Assembly: GCA_021773155.1 (NCBI GenBank)
Contig: JAJFKQ010000260.1
Span: 1-41,531, forward strand
DNA length: 41,531 bases
Direction of reading: 5' to 3'
DNA from: Woeseiaceae bacterium
GTDB taxonomy: Bacteria; Pseudomonadota; Gammaproteobacteria; Steroidobacterales; Woeseiaceae
Shown here one piece after another: positions 1-9,974 of the stretch. Position 1 is the first letter of the stretch, and each line of letters starts with the position of its first letter. Below the pieces are notes generated by a model. That model saw only the letters and a program-made list of their open reading frames with translations. It was not told the DNA's origin and did not search any database. The translations under genes and the position numbers were made by a program.

Positions 1-780
1 CTCCTGGAGCATTGCGATGAATGTGGCGAGACAGTCAAACCATTGGGCGAAGGGACCGAGCGTCTGGAAGAATCCCTGAGGGGTCGTTTTCCTGGTGCGG
101 TTATCAGCCGCATCGACAGCGACAGCACACAGCGCAAGGGAGCAATGCACGAGGCGCTCGAGAACGCGACGTTGGGGCATGCCAATATTCTCGTCGGGAC
201 ACAGATGCTATCCAAGGGGCACCACTTCCCCAAGCTGTCGCTCGTCGGCATTGTGAACGCTGACCAAGGCCTATTCGGCACCGACTTTCGCAGCGGCGAG
301 CGCATGGCGCAATCGGTTATCCAGGTTGCCGGCCGCGCGGGCCGTGAGAGCCGCGCGGGCGAGGTGCTTATTCAGACGGCATTCCCGGAAAACGAATTTT
401 GGGGGACATTAATAGAGGGCGGCTACCGGCAGATCTCAGAGAATGCGCTTGCCGAACGCGAAATTACTCGCTGGCCTCCTTTTACCCGGCTCGCATTGTT
501 ACGATCTGCCGCCCACCGGCACGCGGATGCGCACCGCTTTCTGGAGGTCGCACGACGCCACCTGGCCATGGAGACGAATCAATCGTTACGCGTACTTGGC
601 CCCGTCGATGCGCCAATGGCACGCAAGGCCGGCCGCTACCGCGCACAGCTGTTACTCCAAAGCAGTGACCGGTCGACTTTGCATCGTGTGCTCAAAGAAC
701 TGCGCCAGATACTGGAGAACGACGCATCTGCCCGCAAGGTCCGCTGGTCGATTGATGTTGATCCTGTCGAGCTTTTTTGA
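1..780 (+). CDS. priA: Primosomal protein N' (PriA helicase), C-terminal part, truncated by window start
   Basis: Frame 1 is open from base 1 (LLEHCDECGETVKPLGEGTERLEE...). Contains LVGTQMLSKGHHFPKLSLVGIVNADQGLFGTDFRSGERMAQSVIQVAGRAGR, typical of the PriA helicase core. Confidence 0.95.
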   Translation, partial: LLEHCDECGETVKPLGEGTERLEESLRGRFPGAVISRIDSDSTQRKGAMHEALENATLGHANILVGTQMLSKGHHFPKLSLVGIVNADQGLFGTDFRSGERMAQSVIQVAGRAGRESRAGEVLIQTAFPENEFWGTLIEGGYRQISENALAEREITRWPPFTRLALLRSAAHRHADAHRFLEVARRHLAMETNQSLRVLGPVDAPMARKAGRYRAQLLLQSSDRSTLHRVLKELRQILENDASARKVRWSIDVDPVELF

Positions 781-836
781 CCAGCACCAATAACCCGGTA
801 GAATTGCCGGCTCGCCAGACCAGACCCAATCTCTCC

Positions 837-2630
837 ATGAAGCACATAGTCGCAAACCTCGTTAATGACGCACTCGCCACGCTGCCGGAGCTTGCCGCAG
901 CCGCGGCAGACCTGTCTATTGAGAGCACAGTTGAGCGCACGCGCGACTTGAGCCATGGCGATTTCGCCTGCAATGTCGCTATGCGGCTGGCGAAGCCCGC
1001 GAAGAAGAATCCACGCGAAATCGCAACCGGCATTGTTGCCGCCCTGGGCGATAACGATCAGGTCGATAAAGTTGAAGTCGCCGGCCCCGGGTTCATCAAT
1101 TTCTATTTAAGCCCGTCGGCATTTCATGCCGAACTGAAAACCATTTTGGACGCGGGCCCGGAATACGGCCGACAGCCGAAGAAAGCTGCGCCAAAAATTC
1201 TGCTCGAATTTATTTCTGCGAATCCAACCGGCCCACTGCATGTCGGCCACGGCCGCCTCGCAGCTTACGGCGCATCGGTTGGCAACTTGCTGGAGGCGGC
1301 CGGATTCCCCGTACATCGCGAGTACTACGTCAACGATGCCGGCCGGCAAATGGATATCCTGGGCGCCAGTGTCTGGCTGCGGTGGCTGGAGTCCAGCGGC
1401 GTGGTGGTTCCGTTCCCGAAAGCGGGTTATCGCGGCGAATATATAAAGGATATCGCAGCTGAAATCGATACCAACAGTATCGCATCAGCTACGGCAGAAG
1501 CTGTGCTCGACGGTGTGCCCGAGGATGGACCCAATGACACAAGTAGCGCAACACAGGAAGAACGCGATGCAAACAAGGCATTGCGTGAAGCCTACATCGA
1601 GGCACTAATAAAAAAAGCTATACACCTGGCCGGCGAAAAAGGCTTCGATCACATTCGGCAACAATCTCTCGTATCGATTCTTGCTGATATCAAAGACGAC
1701 CTCGCGGAGTTTGGCGTCACCTTCGACACATGGTACTCCGAGCAAAGCCTCATCAAGGACGGCCGTATAGACGCCGCGCTCGCTTTACTTGAAGAACGCG
1801 GTATTTTGTATAAAAAGGACGGCGCTACCTGGTTCCCGGCCACGGACTTTGGTGATGAAAAAGATCGCGTCGTTGTGCGGGAAAATGGCGTCAAGACCTA
1901 CTTCGCTTCCGACATCGCGTATCACTTCGACAAATGCGAGCGTGGTTTCGATTATCTACTCGACATTCTTGGTGCGGATCACCACGGCTACATGGCCCGT
2001 CTGCGTGCAGGCCTCGAAGCGATGGGGTACCGGGGCGACAATCTGGAAGTCAATCTGGTGCAATTTGTTACTCTGTATCGGGGCGGCGAAAAAATGCAAA
2101 TGTCGACGCGCTCCGGCGAATTCGACACCTTGCGGCAGTTAAGGGCAGAGATTGGTAACGATGCCGCTCGGTTCTATTACGTTATGCGCTCGCATGACCA
2201 GCACCTCGATTTCGATCTCGACGTGGCAACAACGCAGTCGAATGACAACCCCGTGTACTACATTCAATATGCGCATGCACGTATCGCTCGCGTGTTCCGC
2301 AGGGCACAAGAATCAGAAATGGGCTGGGACCAGAAGAACGGCAGGGCGAATCTTGGAGAGCTAACGGCGACACAGGAAAAATCGCTGATGTCCGCGATGA
2401 GCCGCTATCCGGAGATCATCGAGCTGGCCGCGAAAAACCGTGCGCCACAAACAATGGTCCATTACTTGCGCGACCTCGTCAGCGATTTTCACTCGAGCTA
2501 CAGTGCCCACAAGGTTCTGGTTGATGATGCCAACTTGCGCGATGCACGACTCACGCTGTACGCGGCGGTGAAAAATGTCGTTGCGAACGGCCTTAATATT
2601 CTCGGTGTTTCAGCGCCTGAGCAAATGTAA
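837..2630 (+). CDS. argS: Arginyl-tRNA synthetase
   Basis: ORF 777-2630; likely start ATG 837 (MKHIVANLVNDAL). Motifs EFISANPTGPLHVGHGR and ILGADHHGYMARL, C-terminal anticodon-binding domain. Confidence 0.97.
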   Translation: MKHIVANLVNDALATLPELAAAAADLSIESTVERTRDLSHGDFACNVAMRLAKPAKKNPREIATGIVAALGDNDQVDKVEVAGPGFINFYLSPSAFHAELKTILDAGPEYGRQPKKAAPKILLEFISANPTGPLHVGHGRLAAYGASVGNLLEAAGFPVHREYYVNDAGRQMDILGASVWLRWLESSGVVVPFPKAGYRGEYIKDIAAEIDTNSIASATAEAVLDGVPEDGPNDTSSATQEERDANKALREAYIEALIKKAIHLAGEKGFDHIRQQSLVSILADIKDDLAEFGVTFDTWYSEQSLIKDGRIDAALALLEERGILYKKDGATWFPATDFGDEKDRVVVRENGVKTYFASDIAYHFDKCERGFDYLLDILGADHHGYMARLRAGLEAMGYRGDNLEVNLVQFVTLYRGGEKMQMSTRSGEFDTLRQLRAEIGNDAARFYYVMRSHDQHLDFDLDVATTQSNDNPVYYIQYAHARIARVFRRAQESEMGWDQKNGRANLGELTATQEKSLMSAMSRYPEIIELAAKNRAPQTMVHYLRDLVSDFHSSYSAHKVLVDDANLRDARLTLYAAVKNVVANGLNILGVSAPEQM

Positions 2631-3211
2631 TGGCAAAGCGCAGAAAAAAACGTTCCACCCGGCGTAAGACGAACAACGAGTATCCGGGTTGGTTGTGGAT
2701 GATTTTCGGTCTCGCGATCGGTTTGTCCGTTGCCTTTGCCGTTTACGTTAAAGACCGCCAGCCCGAGATTACCGCGGCTGCCGCGCCGCCAAAACCTGCA
2801 AGCCTGCAGACCGCGCTTGATGAAAACGGTAAAAGCCCCGGCTCTGAAACTGAGGAACCTGAATCGCCGAAAAGTCGCTTCGATTTTTACACGATGTTGC
2901 CGGCCTTCGAGATGATCATTACTGATGAAGAGCCCGACGTCGATGAGGATGTTGAACCGCAGGCAATTGATGAGCCCGGCGTTTACTTGCTGCAAGCTGG
3001 CTCTTTTTCCACACATAACGACGCAGACCGGCGGCGTGCCGAGCTTGCTTTGCATGGCATCGAATCGCGTGTACAACGTGCGAAGGTCAATAATCGTGAT
3101 TACTACCGCGTCTATGTCGGCCCCATAGACGACCTTGACGAACTCAATGTCACTCGTAGCCGCTTGCGGGCGGCCAAGATCGACGTCATGCGTATCCGGC
3201 TCGGTGACTAA
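2630..3211 (+). CDS. SPOR-domain (FtsN-like) membrane protein
   Basis: Basic N-terminus, one TM segment, C-terminal SPOR-like GVYLLQAGSFSTHNDADRRRAELALHGIESRVQ...YYRVYVGPIDDLDE. Directly follows argS. Confidence 0.85.
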   Translation: MAKRRKKRSTRRKTNNEYPGWLWMIFGLAIGLSVAFAVYVKDRQPEITAAAAPPKPASLQTALDENGKSPGSETEEPESPKSRFDFYTMLPAFEMIITDEEPDVDEDVEPQAIDEPGVYLLQAGSFSTHNDADRRRAELALHGIESRVQRAKVNNRDYYRVYVGPIDDLDELNVTRSRLRAAKIDVMRIRLGD

Positions 3212-4373
3212 CTCAAGCCGACTCGCTATCGTGCTGTTTACACTGCAGCTTGCTGCCTGTACGACAACACCGGCTCCCGAGTCACCAGAGCCGCAACCCA
3301 CCACTGCGCCAACGCCACCACCCGTCGAAGAGCCACAGCCGGCGCCACCACCACCCGACAGGTCGTCGATGCGTATCAGCATCGCGGCAGTCGGCGACAT
3401 GATGATCGGAACGGATTACCCTCAGGATCACCTGCCGGACGATGACGGGGTCAGTTTTCTGGCTGACGTTACTCCGGTGCTAGCCGCAGCCGATGTCGCG
3501 ATCGGCAATCTCGAAGGCGTACTTGTCGATGGCGGCGAACCGGGAAAGAAATGTAGCAACCCGGCTGCCTGTTACCTGTTTCGCTCACCAACGCGTTACG
3601 CAGAGCATTACAAGAGCGCCGGATTTGACGCACTGAGTTTAGCTAACAATCACGCGCGTGACTTTGGCGAAGAAGGCCGCAGCAGCAGTATGGAGGCGCT
3701 CTCGGCGGCTGGCATTACGCATTCGGGTCGCGAAGGGACTACTGCGATTATTCGTAGGGGAGATATTCTTGTCGCCTTCCTCGCTTTTGCAGTGACCAGA
3801 AATTCCAACATGATGCTCGACTATCAGTTTGCGTTCGACATGATCGCCGCTCATGCGGAGCAACACGATATTGTCATCGTCTCGTTTCATGGCGGTGCAG
3901 AGGGTTCGGATGTCACGCACATCCCGTTCGCGGACGAGGAATACTACGGAGAGCCCAGAGGAGATGTCGTCTGGTTTGCACGAGGCGCTGTCGATGCCGG
4001 TGCTGACCTGGTCGTCGGGCACGGACCACATGTCGTTCGGGGAATGGAGCGCTACGGGGAAAGACTCATCGCCTATAGCCTCGGCAACTTCGCAACCTAT
4101 TACGGCATTAGCGTTGCCGGTATCAAAGGCATTGCGCCCATTCTGACTGTTACGCTGGACGGTAACGGCGAGTTCATTGACGGGCAAATAACCTCGACCG
4201 AGCAACTACGGCCGGCGGGGCCGAGCATTGACGAAAAACAACGGGCACTGAACCTGTTGCGCGGCTTAAGCATCGATGACTTCGGCAGTCCCGGTTTACG
4301 GTTTATGCCAGACGGCACGTTGCTCCCGGTCGAGCGTGGTGACGTTCCGCAACACGATCTTGCTTTGCCTTAG
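3204..4373 (+). CDS. CapA family (poly-gamma-glutamate synthesis type) metallophosphatase-like lipoprotein
   Basis: Likely GTG start at 3204 inside the ORF from 3135; lipobox LAAC; proline-rich linker; AVGDMMIGTDYP, LSLANNHARDFGEEG, VVGHGPHVVRGMERYGERLIAYSLGNF are CapA-type motifs. Confidence 0.85.
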   Translation: MTNSSRLAIVLFTLQLAACTTTPAPESPEPQPTTAPTPPPVEEPQPAPPPPDRSSMRISIAAVGDMMIGTDYPQDHLPDDDGVSFLADVTPVLAAADVAIGNLEGVLVDGGEPGKKCSNPAACYLFRSPTRYAEHYKSAGFDALSLANNHARDFGEEGRSSSMEALSAAGITHSGREGTTAIIRRGDILVAFLAFAVTRNSNMMLDYQFAFDMIAAHAEQHDIVIVSFHGGAEGSDVTHIPFADEEYYGEPRGDVVWFARGAVDAGADLVVGHGPHVVRGMERYGERLIAYSLGNFATYYGISVAGIKGIAPILTVTLDGNGEFIDGQITSTEQLRPAGPSIDEKQRALNLLRGLSIDDFGSPGLRFMPDGTLLPVERGDVPQHDLALP

Positions 4374-4382
4374 GCGCGGTTG

Positions 4383-4437
4383 TTATGCCCTTTGGGTGCC
4401 CTGAGCGCGAAGCATCGCGCGCAAGGCGCGCTCCTAC
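4383..4437 (-). repeat. REP-like palindromic repeat between convergent genes
   Basis: Minus strand GTAGGAGCGCGCCTTGCGCGCGATGCTTCGCGCTCAGGGCACCCAAAGGGCATAA contains GCGCGC-CTT-GCGCGC. A shortened relative is at 41164-41186. Confidence 0.6.
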
Positions 4438-5804
4438 GAATCGTCACTCCCGACTGACTTGAAGTTCACGCCGAGTGATCGCAGCTTCCTGTAAAGATGC
4501 GTACGTTCCATACCAACCCGCTTCGCTAGTTGCCCAACCTTGCCATCGCAAAGCACCAGCTGTTGCTGCAGGTAGGAACGTTCGAATTGTTCGCGTGCCT
4601 CGCGCAATGGCAGCGCCAGCAGGTCCTGTTTCACGAGTGGCTCATTCACGGCTGCTACTGCGCTTATCTCCGCTTCGACTTCATCCAGAGCAATGTCTTC
4701 TCCGCTAGCGGTCAACAGCAGCCGCCGAACCAGGTGCTTTAGCTCGCGAACGTTATCCGGCCATGGATAATTGCGCAGCCGGTTTTGTGCTGCGACGCTG
4801 AAACGGCGGAACGTCAATCCTTCGGCGTCGACCAGCTTGTCGACATAGTAGGTCAGCAGCTCGGGCACATCTTCCGAGTATTCGCGCAACGGTGGCACCT
4901 TTAGACTTAACATGCTCAACTGTCCAACCAAATCGCGCCGCAACCGGCCCTCTTCGATCAACACATCAACGTCTGCACCGACCGTCGCGACAATTCTCGC
5001 ATTCAGCTTCACCGGCACGGACCCGCCGACCCGTGTAAAGCGGCCGTCTTCAATAGCTCCCAGCAATATCTTTTGCGCGTTGCTGGAGAGATCCGAAAGC
5101 TCGTCGATAACCAGCGTTCCGCCCGAAGCCCGCTCGAGAACGCCAGCGATTATCTCATCGCCGTCTTCGCGGCCGAGTAATTGCTCTTCGACATTGCTTT
5201 CCGCGACTGACGCGGCCGTAAGGCTGGTCAAAGGTTCGCCCGTGCGTCGACTGAGCGCATGCATGTAGCGTGCAAATGCACCGCGGCCGGTTCCCGGCTC
5301 ACCGCTAAACAAGACGGAACCATCGTGGCGAGCATATTGCTGCACACGATCACGCAATGCCTGCATGACTTCGCTGCGACCAACGGGCGCGAGCAACGAC
5401 GGCAACAGATTAATCGCCGCACGAGACTGCCTGCCTGCTGATTCGAGCGCTGCCTCCACGGTTCTTAGCAACTTGGCCAGCGACAATGGCTTCTCGACGA
5501 AATCGAATGCGCCTAGCCGGGTCGCTTCGACCGCCGTATCAACGGTGCCGTGACCAGACATGATAACGACGGGGCAATTCATGTCGCCGGCATCCGACCA
5601 CTCGCGCAACAATGTAATGCCATCCGTATCCGGCATCCAGATATCAAGAAGGACCAGGTCGAACTTGCGTTCTGCTCGCGCGCTGCGGGCCTCCCCGGCG
5701 TCCGCGGCGACAGTTACGCCATACCCCTCGTCGCCCAGGATATCCTGAATCAACGCACGGATGTCCGCCTCATCGTCTACAACCAATACATGAGGATTGC
5801 TCAT
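4434..5804 (-). CDS. NtrX-like response regulator (REC-AAA+-Fis HTH)
   Basis: Receiver VLVVDDEADIRALIQDILGDEGY, LVLLDIWMPDTDG; AAA+ domain GGTLVIDELSDL; Fis-type HTH VGQLAKRVGMERTHLYRKLRSLGV. GAFTGA missing. Confidence 0.88.
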   Translation of the reverse strand: MSNPHVLVVDDEADIRALIQDILGDEGYGVTVAADAGEARSARAERKFDLVLLDIWMPDTDGITLLREWSDAGDMNCPVVIMSGHGTVDTAVEATRLGAFDFVEKPLSLAKLLRTVEAALESAGRQSRAAINLLPSLLAPVGRSEVMQALRDRVQQYARHDGSVLFSGEPGTGRGAFARYMHALSRRTGEPLTSLTAASVAESNVEEQLLGREDGDEIIAGVLERASGGTLVIDELSDLSSNAQKILLGAIEDGRFTRVGGSVPVKLNARIVATVGADVDVLIEEGRLRRDLVGQLSMLSLKVPPLREYSEDVPELLTYYVDKLVDAEGLTFRRFSVAAQNRLRNYPWPDNVRELKHLVRRLLLTASGEDIALDEVEAEISAVAAVNEPLVKQDLLALPLREAREQFERSYLQQQLVLCDGKVGQLAKRVGMERTHLYRKLRSLGVNFKSVGSDDS

Positions 5805-8062
5805 GCCTGTTCCCTCCTGTTATCGGCGCGCCGGGGCGCCCTTGCAATCATCATTTCTCTGGCCGCTTCATTCAGCGGCAAGCGGACACTAATCATTGCT
5901 CCCCCATCACTTCGGTTTTGAGCACGGATGGTGCCAACGTGTTCTTCCACCAGCTTTTTGACAATGGCCAACCCGAGACCAGTGCCTTTCGGCTTTGTTG
6001 TTACATACGGATCAAAAATCTGACTCACCGATCCGTTCTTGAACCCAGGGCCGTTGTCTTCTACCCGGAGTTGCACCATTTCGACTTCGTCAATCTCGGC
6101 CGCGGCAATTTGTACGTCGATACGCCCATGCGGCACTCCTTCCAGTGCCTCTACGGCATTGCGAATCAGGTTGTGAAGTATTTGTCGAACACGACCCATG
6201 TCGCCCTCGACCAGCGGCATCGTCGGATCGGAAGTCAGGATAATCTCAACACCGCTCTCTTGAGCCCTGTACAGATCCACTATCTCGTGAGCGAGCTTGT
6301 CGAGATCGAATCGACTGATATCCATGTCAGGTGCGCGAGCGTAATCGCTGAACGCATTCACCATCTCCTTCATCGCTTCAACTTGCTGCACAATCGTGTG
6401 CGTTGCTCTGTCAAGTACCTGTGCTTCTTCCTCGTCCATCGTGTTGAGGTACTTGCGGCGCATACGCTCGGCCGACAGCTGAATGGGCGTCAATGGATTC
6501 TTGATTTCGTGTGCGAGACGGCGTGCTACTTCGCCCCAGGCGGCGTCGCGTTGTGCCTGCAACAGCGCCGTGATGTCATCAAAAACGATGACGTAACCGG
6601 CAGCGTTGTCCTCGTCACCCGGCAACGTCGTACAAGCACAAGTCAAAACCCGCCGACCAACCTCACCGCGCAATACGATCTGCTCGCGCCATTCGGTTTC
6701 GCCTGCATCAAGATGCATGCACGCGACATCGACAAACTGCTCCAGCAGCGGCATGCCTTTCGCCACATCCCGGATGGATTCGCCGACGCTGGTTTCGAGA
6801 GCCACACCAAGAATGGAGCCCGCCGCCTGATTTGCGGTGCGAATTTTGAGGTCGGCTTCGAGGGCTAGAACTCCAGTTGACAATCGCGCCAGAATAACTT
6901 CCAGATTGGTGCGCTCTGCCTCAACCAGCGCCTGACTCAGGGTGGTTTCACGACGCGCTGTCGCGAGTCGTTGTGTCATATCGTTGAATGAGCTGATGAG
7001 GAATCCGATCTCATCGCGCGACGGTGTTGGTAATCGAGTATCGAAATCACCCATCGCCACCGCACGAGTACCTGCAACAAGATCCTGGATAGGTGCAACG
7101 AGACGCCGCGACAGGACGAACGCCCCGTAAATCGCTGTCAGCAAACTGAGCAACAATACGAATGTGAGCGTGATAGTGAGCAAATCCTTCAGGTCTTCAC
7201 GGAAGAACGCGAGCCGCTGATATTCGGAATAGGAATTTTCGACGCTGTTGATCATGTTGCCAAGTCGCTCGTCGACCGGAAAGTGGGCCTGGACGGTGCG
7301 CGACTCTCGCGAACGATTGCCGCGGTACGTGAAGGCCACAGCCGTACGGATTTCAGCGCTGCCGGTGGCGAGCGGCTCAAGACTCACGAACGGCCGGTCT
7401 TCTCTTATTTGCAACGAGACCTCTTCCGCCAGTGGCTTTGGGACGTAGCCGGCCGCGCTATCCGAACTGGTTGCAAGCACCCGGTTGTTATTACCGTACA
7501 GCGTCATTTCGCTGGCGCCGCTTTCCCTGCGCAACATGCTTAATTCGAACACCAGCTGTCGATCCGAAACTACAGCTAGTTTTTGCGAGATCTGAGTTAC
7601 CGCTTGCAGATGCTGGCGCTTGCGAAACTCGATCGCAGCCCGACTGAGTGTCAGTGCGTTGTCGAGACCCTCTTCAACCTGCACATTGAACCAGCTATCG
7701 ATACCGCGATTGATGAACTGCACTGAAAAGTAGAACACAACAATGAGCGGCAACACAGCCAGCCCAACGAACATGCCAACCATTCGTGCCTTTAGTTTTG
7801 CGCCCGGAACACTCTCACGATAGTCGTGAAACAAGCGCCAAAGGTTGCCGATCAATATCAGTAAGAGAATGAAGCCGCCGGCAATATTTATTGCCAGGAT
7901 ATTGTCCTGAAGACGGTCAAAATCATCGGACTGCTGGACGGTTTTCGATAGCAGGAACAGTGCAACCAGAACCAGCGCGACGCCAGCCACACCCATCAGG
8001 GTCAATAATATGCGCTTTAGCGTTCTAACGACCATTCGAACCATTCGCTTTGTAACTGCCAC
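5801..8062 (-). CDS. NtrY-like membrane sensor histidine kinase (HAMP, PAS, HisKA, HATPase)
   Basis: N-terminal TMs, HAMP, EVARRLAHEIKNPLTPIQLSAERMRRKY H-box, DNGPGF...GTGLGLAIVKK. Overlaps the regulator start. Confidence 0.9.
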   Translation of the reverse strand: MAVTKRMVRMVVRTLKRILLTLMGVAGVALVLVALFLLSKTVQQSDDFDRLQDNILAINIAGGFILLLILIGNLWRLFHDYRESVPGAKLKARMVGMFVGLAVLPLIVVFYFSVQFINRGIDSWFNVQVEEGLDNALTLSRAAIEFRKRQHLQAVTQISQKLAVVSDRQLVFELSMLRRESGASEMTLYGNNNRVLATSSDSAAGYVPKPLAEEVSLQIREDRPFVSLEPLATGSAEIRTAVAFTYRGNRSRESRTVQAHFPVDERLGNMINSVENSYSEYQRLAFFREDLKDLLTITLTFVLLLSLLTAIYGAFVLSRRLVAPIQDLVAGTRAVAMGDFDTRLPTPSRDEIGFLISSFNDMTQRLATARRETTLSQALVEAERTNLEVILARLSTGVLALEADLKIRTANQAAGSILGVALETSVGESIRDVAKGMPLLEQFVDVACMHLDAGETEWREQIVLRGEVGRRVLTCACTTLPGDEDNAAGYVIVFDDITALLQAQRDAAWGEVARRLAHEIKNPLTPIQLSAERMRRKYLNTMDEEEAQVLDRATHTIVQQVEAMKEMVNAFSDYARAPDMDISRFDLDKLAHEIVDLYRAQESGVEIILTSDPTMPLVEGDMGRVRQILHNLIRNAVEALEGVPHGRIDVQIAAAEIDEVEMVQLRVEDNGPGFKNGSVSQIFDPYVTTKPKGTGLGLAIVKKLVEEHVGTIRAQNRSDGGAMISVRLPLNEAAREMMIARAPRRADNRREQA

Positions 8063-8619
8063 TGACCACGCCAGAAAAACAGGAGTCGTAACGGCGCCGG
8101 GTATTGCTGTGTGTTGAGCATTGCGCGCAGCCGCAGCCGGTATTCCCGGTCCGGAAGCAGCAATTCATCATCAACCACCGGCAATCCCTGGACGCGACCC
8201 AGGTTATTCAGTGCGGAGTAGAGAGTTGCGAAGGAGTCCTGATCGCCGCTGTTGAGATTCTTGACGATATAGCGCTGACTGAGCGGCCGGTATTCGAGCT
8301 CATATCGAACGGCGAGCTCAGCATCTACACTGTCCATCAGGAAACGCTTGACGCGAATGACCTGCATCTGCATTTCGATAGTCAGGGTCACGCCACTTTC
8401 CAGTGCCGCCAACGCCTCGCTGCTCAACACAAGTTGCAGACGGGCATCCAGACTGTGCACGCCGGCTATCGACTGAGTGGATGCCGAGCGAACCTCAAAG
8501 TAGCCCTCACGTTCGACGTTTTCCTGTGCGAGGCCAGTGCCCAACAACAGCACCGCCAAAAGCGCGATCGTTAATTGGCGCGACGGGTTGCTGCGTTGAA
8601 TGACAGTAGGTCGGAACAT
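8017..8619 (-). CDS. DUF4390-like exported protein
   Basis: Likely start MFRPTVIQ at 8619; signal peptide; located between rsmB and ntrY as is common for DUF4390 genes. Confidence 0.7.
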   Translation of the reverse strand: MFRPTVIQRSNPSRQLTIALLAVLLLGTGLAQENVEREGYFEVRSASTQSIAGVHSLDARLQLVLSSEALAALESGVTLTIEMQMQVIRVKRFLMDSVDAELAVRYELEYRPLSQRYIVKNLNSGDQDSFATLYSALNNLGRVQGLPVVDDELLLPDREYRLRLRAMLNTQQYPAPLRLLFFWRGQWQLQSEWFEWSLER

Positions 8620-8627
8620 CAGTACTT

Positions 8628-9974
8628 TCAGGAAACCTTCTTTTTTTGTAAGGCTGCATAGTAAAAACCGTCCAGACCGGCCGAGCCTGGCAGAATCTGA
8701 TAACCACACACCTTCCTGCGCATTAGATCGCGGATGTTGTTATTTGGCAACACATCGTTTTCCACAGCGTCGCTATGCTCAGTCAGGAATTTTCCCGTCA
8801 CCTCGTCGTTCTCCGCCGCTAATACCGAGCAGGTCACATAAAGCAGCGTTCCGCCGGGGGCGAGCAGCGGCCAAAGTGCCTCCAGCATGGATTGTTGACA
8901 AGCTGCCAGTCTCACAAGGTCGGTCGCTCGTCGTAAAACCTTGATGTCCGGATGGCGTCTGATAACACCGGACGCTGAACAGGGCGCGTCCAGTAAGATG
9001 CCGTCGAACAGTATCCCATCCCACCATTCCTCTGGTGTCGATGCATCGGCGGCGATTATGGTTGCATCACGGCCGATACGCTGCAGGTTCTCCGAGATAC
9101 TCATAATTCGTGATTCATCGCTATCCACAGCCAGCAACGACAAGTTGTCGCCGCCCACTTCCAGCAAATGTCCGCTTTTTCCGCCCGGTGCCGCGCAGGC
9201 GTCCAGCACCCGATATGTCACCTCATTTGGTTTGAGGTCGGCCAATAACCAGCGAGCCGCGATCTGTGCGGCTGCGTCCTGTACGGAGGCATCACCCGCC
9301 GCGAATCCCGGCAGATTCTCAACCGCTTGTGGTTCTTTGAGCCGAACAGCGTCTGGAATCCCGGCCAGCAACTCCGCTTCCATATCGGCTTCCCGTAAAC
9401 GCTGCCGATACTGCTCCGCCGAGTTTCTCGAAATATTTGCTCGCAGCCACATTGGCGCACGCTTGTTGTTGGCCGTTAGTATTGCCTGCCAATCGTCCGG
9501 CCAGTCCTTTCTTATCTGTTCGATCAGCCATGCTGGATGATTCCATTCGGATGGCTCGTCAGTAGGTTCATTAGCCGCAAGATTCTCGCGAACAAAACGC
9601 CGCAGGCAGGCGTTCACAAGCCCGGCCAGTTTCGGTCGTCGTAGTTGTCGTGCTGCTTCGACGGTTTCTGAAACGACCGCGTGATCAGGTATGCGCATCT
9701 CTGCGATCTGATACAGGCCAACCACGAGCAGTGCATTGACAACGCGGTCGCGCTTCCGGAGTGGCTTGCTGATGAGCTGGTCGAGCCAGCTCTGCAGCCG
9801 CCAATAGTATCGCAGGCTGCCATAACACAGCATGCGTAATAATGAGCGGTCCTCCGCGGCAATACGCGGCTCATTTCTTGCTATCGCTGCGTCCAGTGAC
9901 TGGCCGCCGCTAACAACAGCGTCGACGACCTCGGCGGCTACTGACCTGACTTTCGCTCCCGCTGTTTTCATCAC
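8628..9974 (-). CDS. rsmB: 16S rRNA (cytosine-967 C5) methyltransferase RsmB
   Basis: NusB-like N-terminus; VLDACAAPGGKSGHLLE, LDAPCSASGVIRRHPDIK, LLYVTCSVLAAEND. Confidence 0.96.
   Translation of the reverse strand: MMKTAGAKVRSVAAEVVDAVVSGGQSLDAAIARNEPRIAAEDRSLLRMLCYGSLRYYWRLQSWLDQLISKPLRKRDRVVNALLVVGLYQIAEMRIPDHAVVSETVEAARQLRRPKLAGLVNACLRRFVRENLAANEPTDEPSEWNHPAWLIEQIRKDWPDDWQAILTANNKRAPMWLRANISRNSAEQYRQRLREADMEAELLAGIPDAVRLKEPQAVENLPGFAAGDASVQDAAAQIAARWLLADLKPNEVTYRVLDACAAPGGKSGHLLEVGGDNLSLLAVDSDESRIMSISENLQRIGRDATIIAADASTPEEWWDGILFDGILLDAPCSASGVIRRHPDIKVLRRATDLVRLAACQQSMLEALWPLLAPGGTLLYVTCSVLAAENDEVTGKFLTEHSDAVENDVLPNNNIRDLMRRKVCGYQILPGSAGLDGFYYAALQKKKVS

Noticed and set aside
2498-3400. 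300-aa minus-strand ORF
   Set aside because: Antisense to argS 3' end, the SPOR gene and the CapA 5' end, all of which have clear protein-family motifs; Gly/Ser-rich shadow of the proline-rich linker.
5918-6868. 316-aa plus-strand ORF
   Set aside because: Antisense to the ntrY-like kinase catalytic region; composition is that of a shadow ORF.
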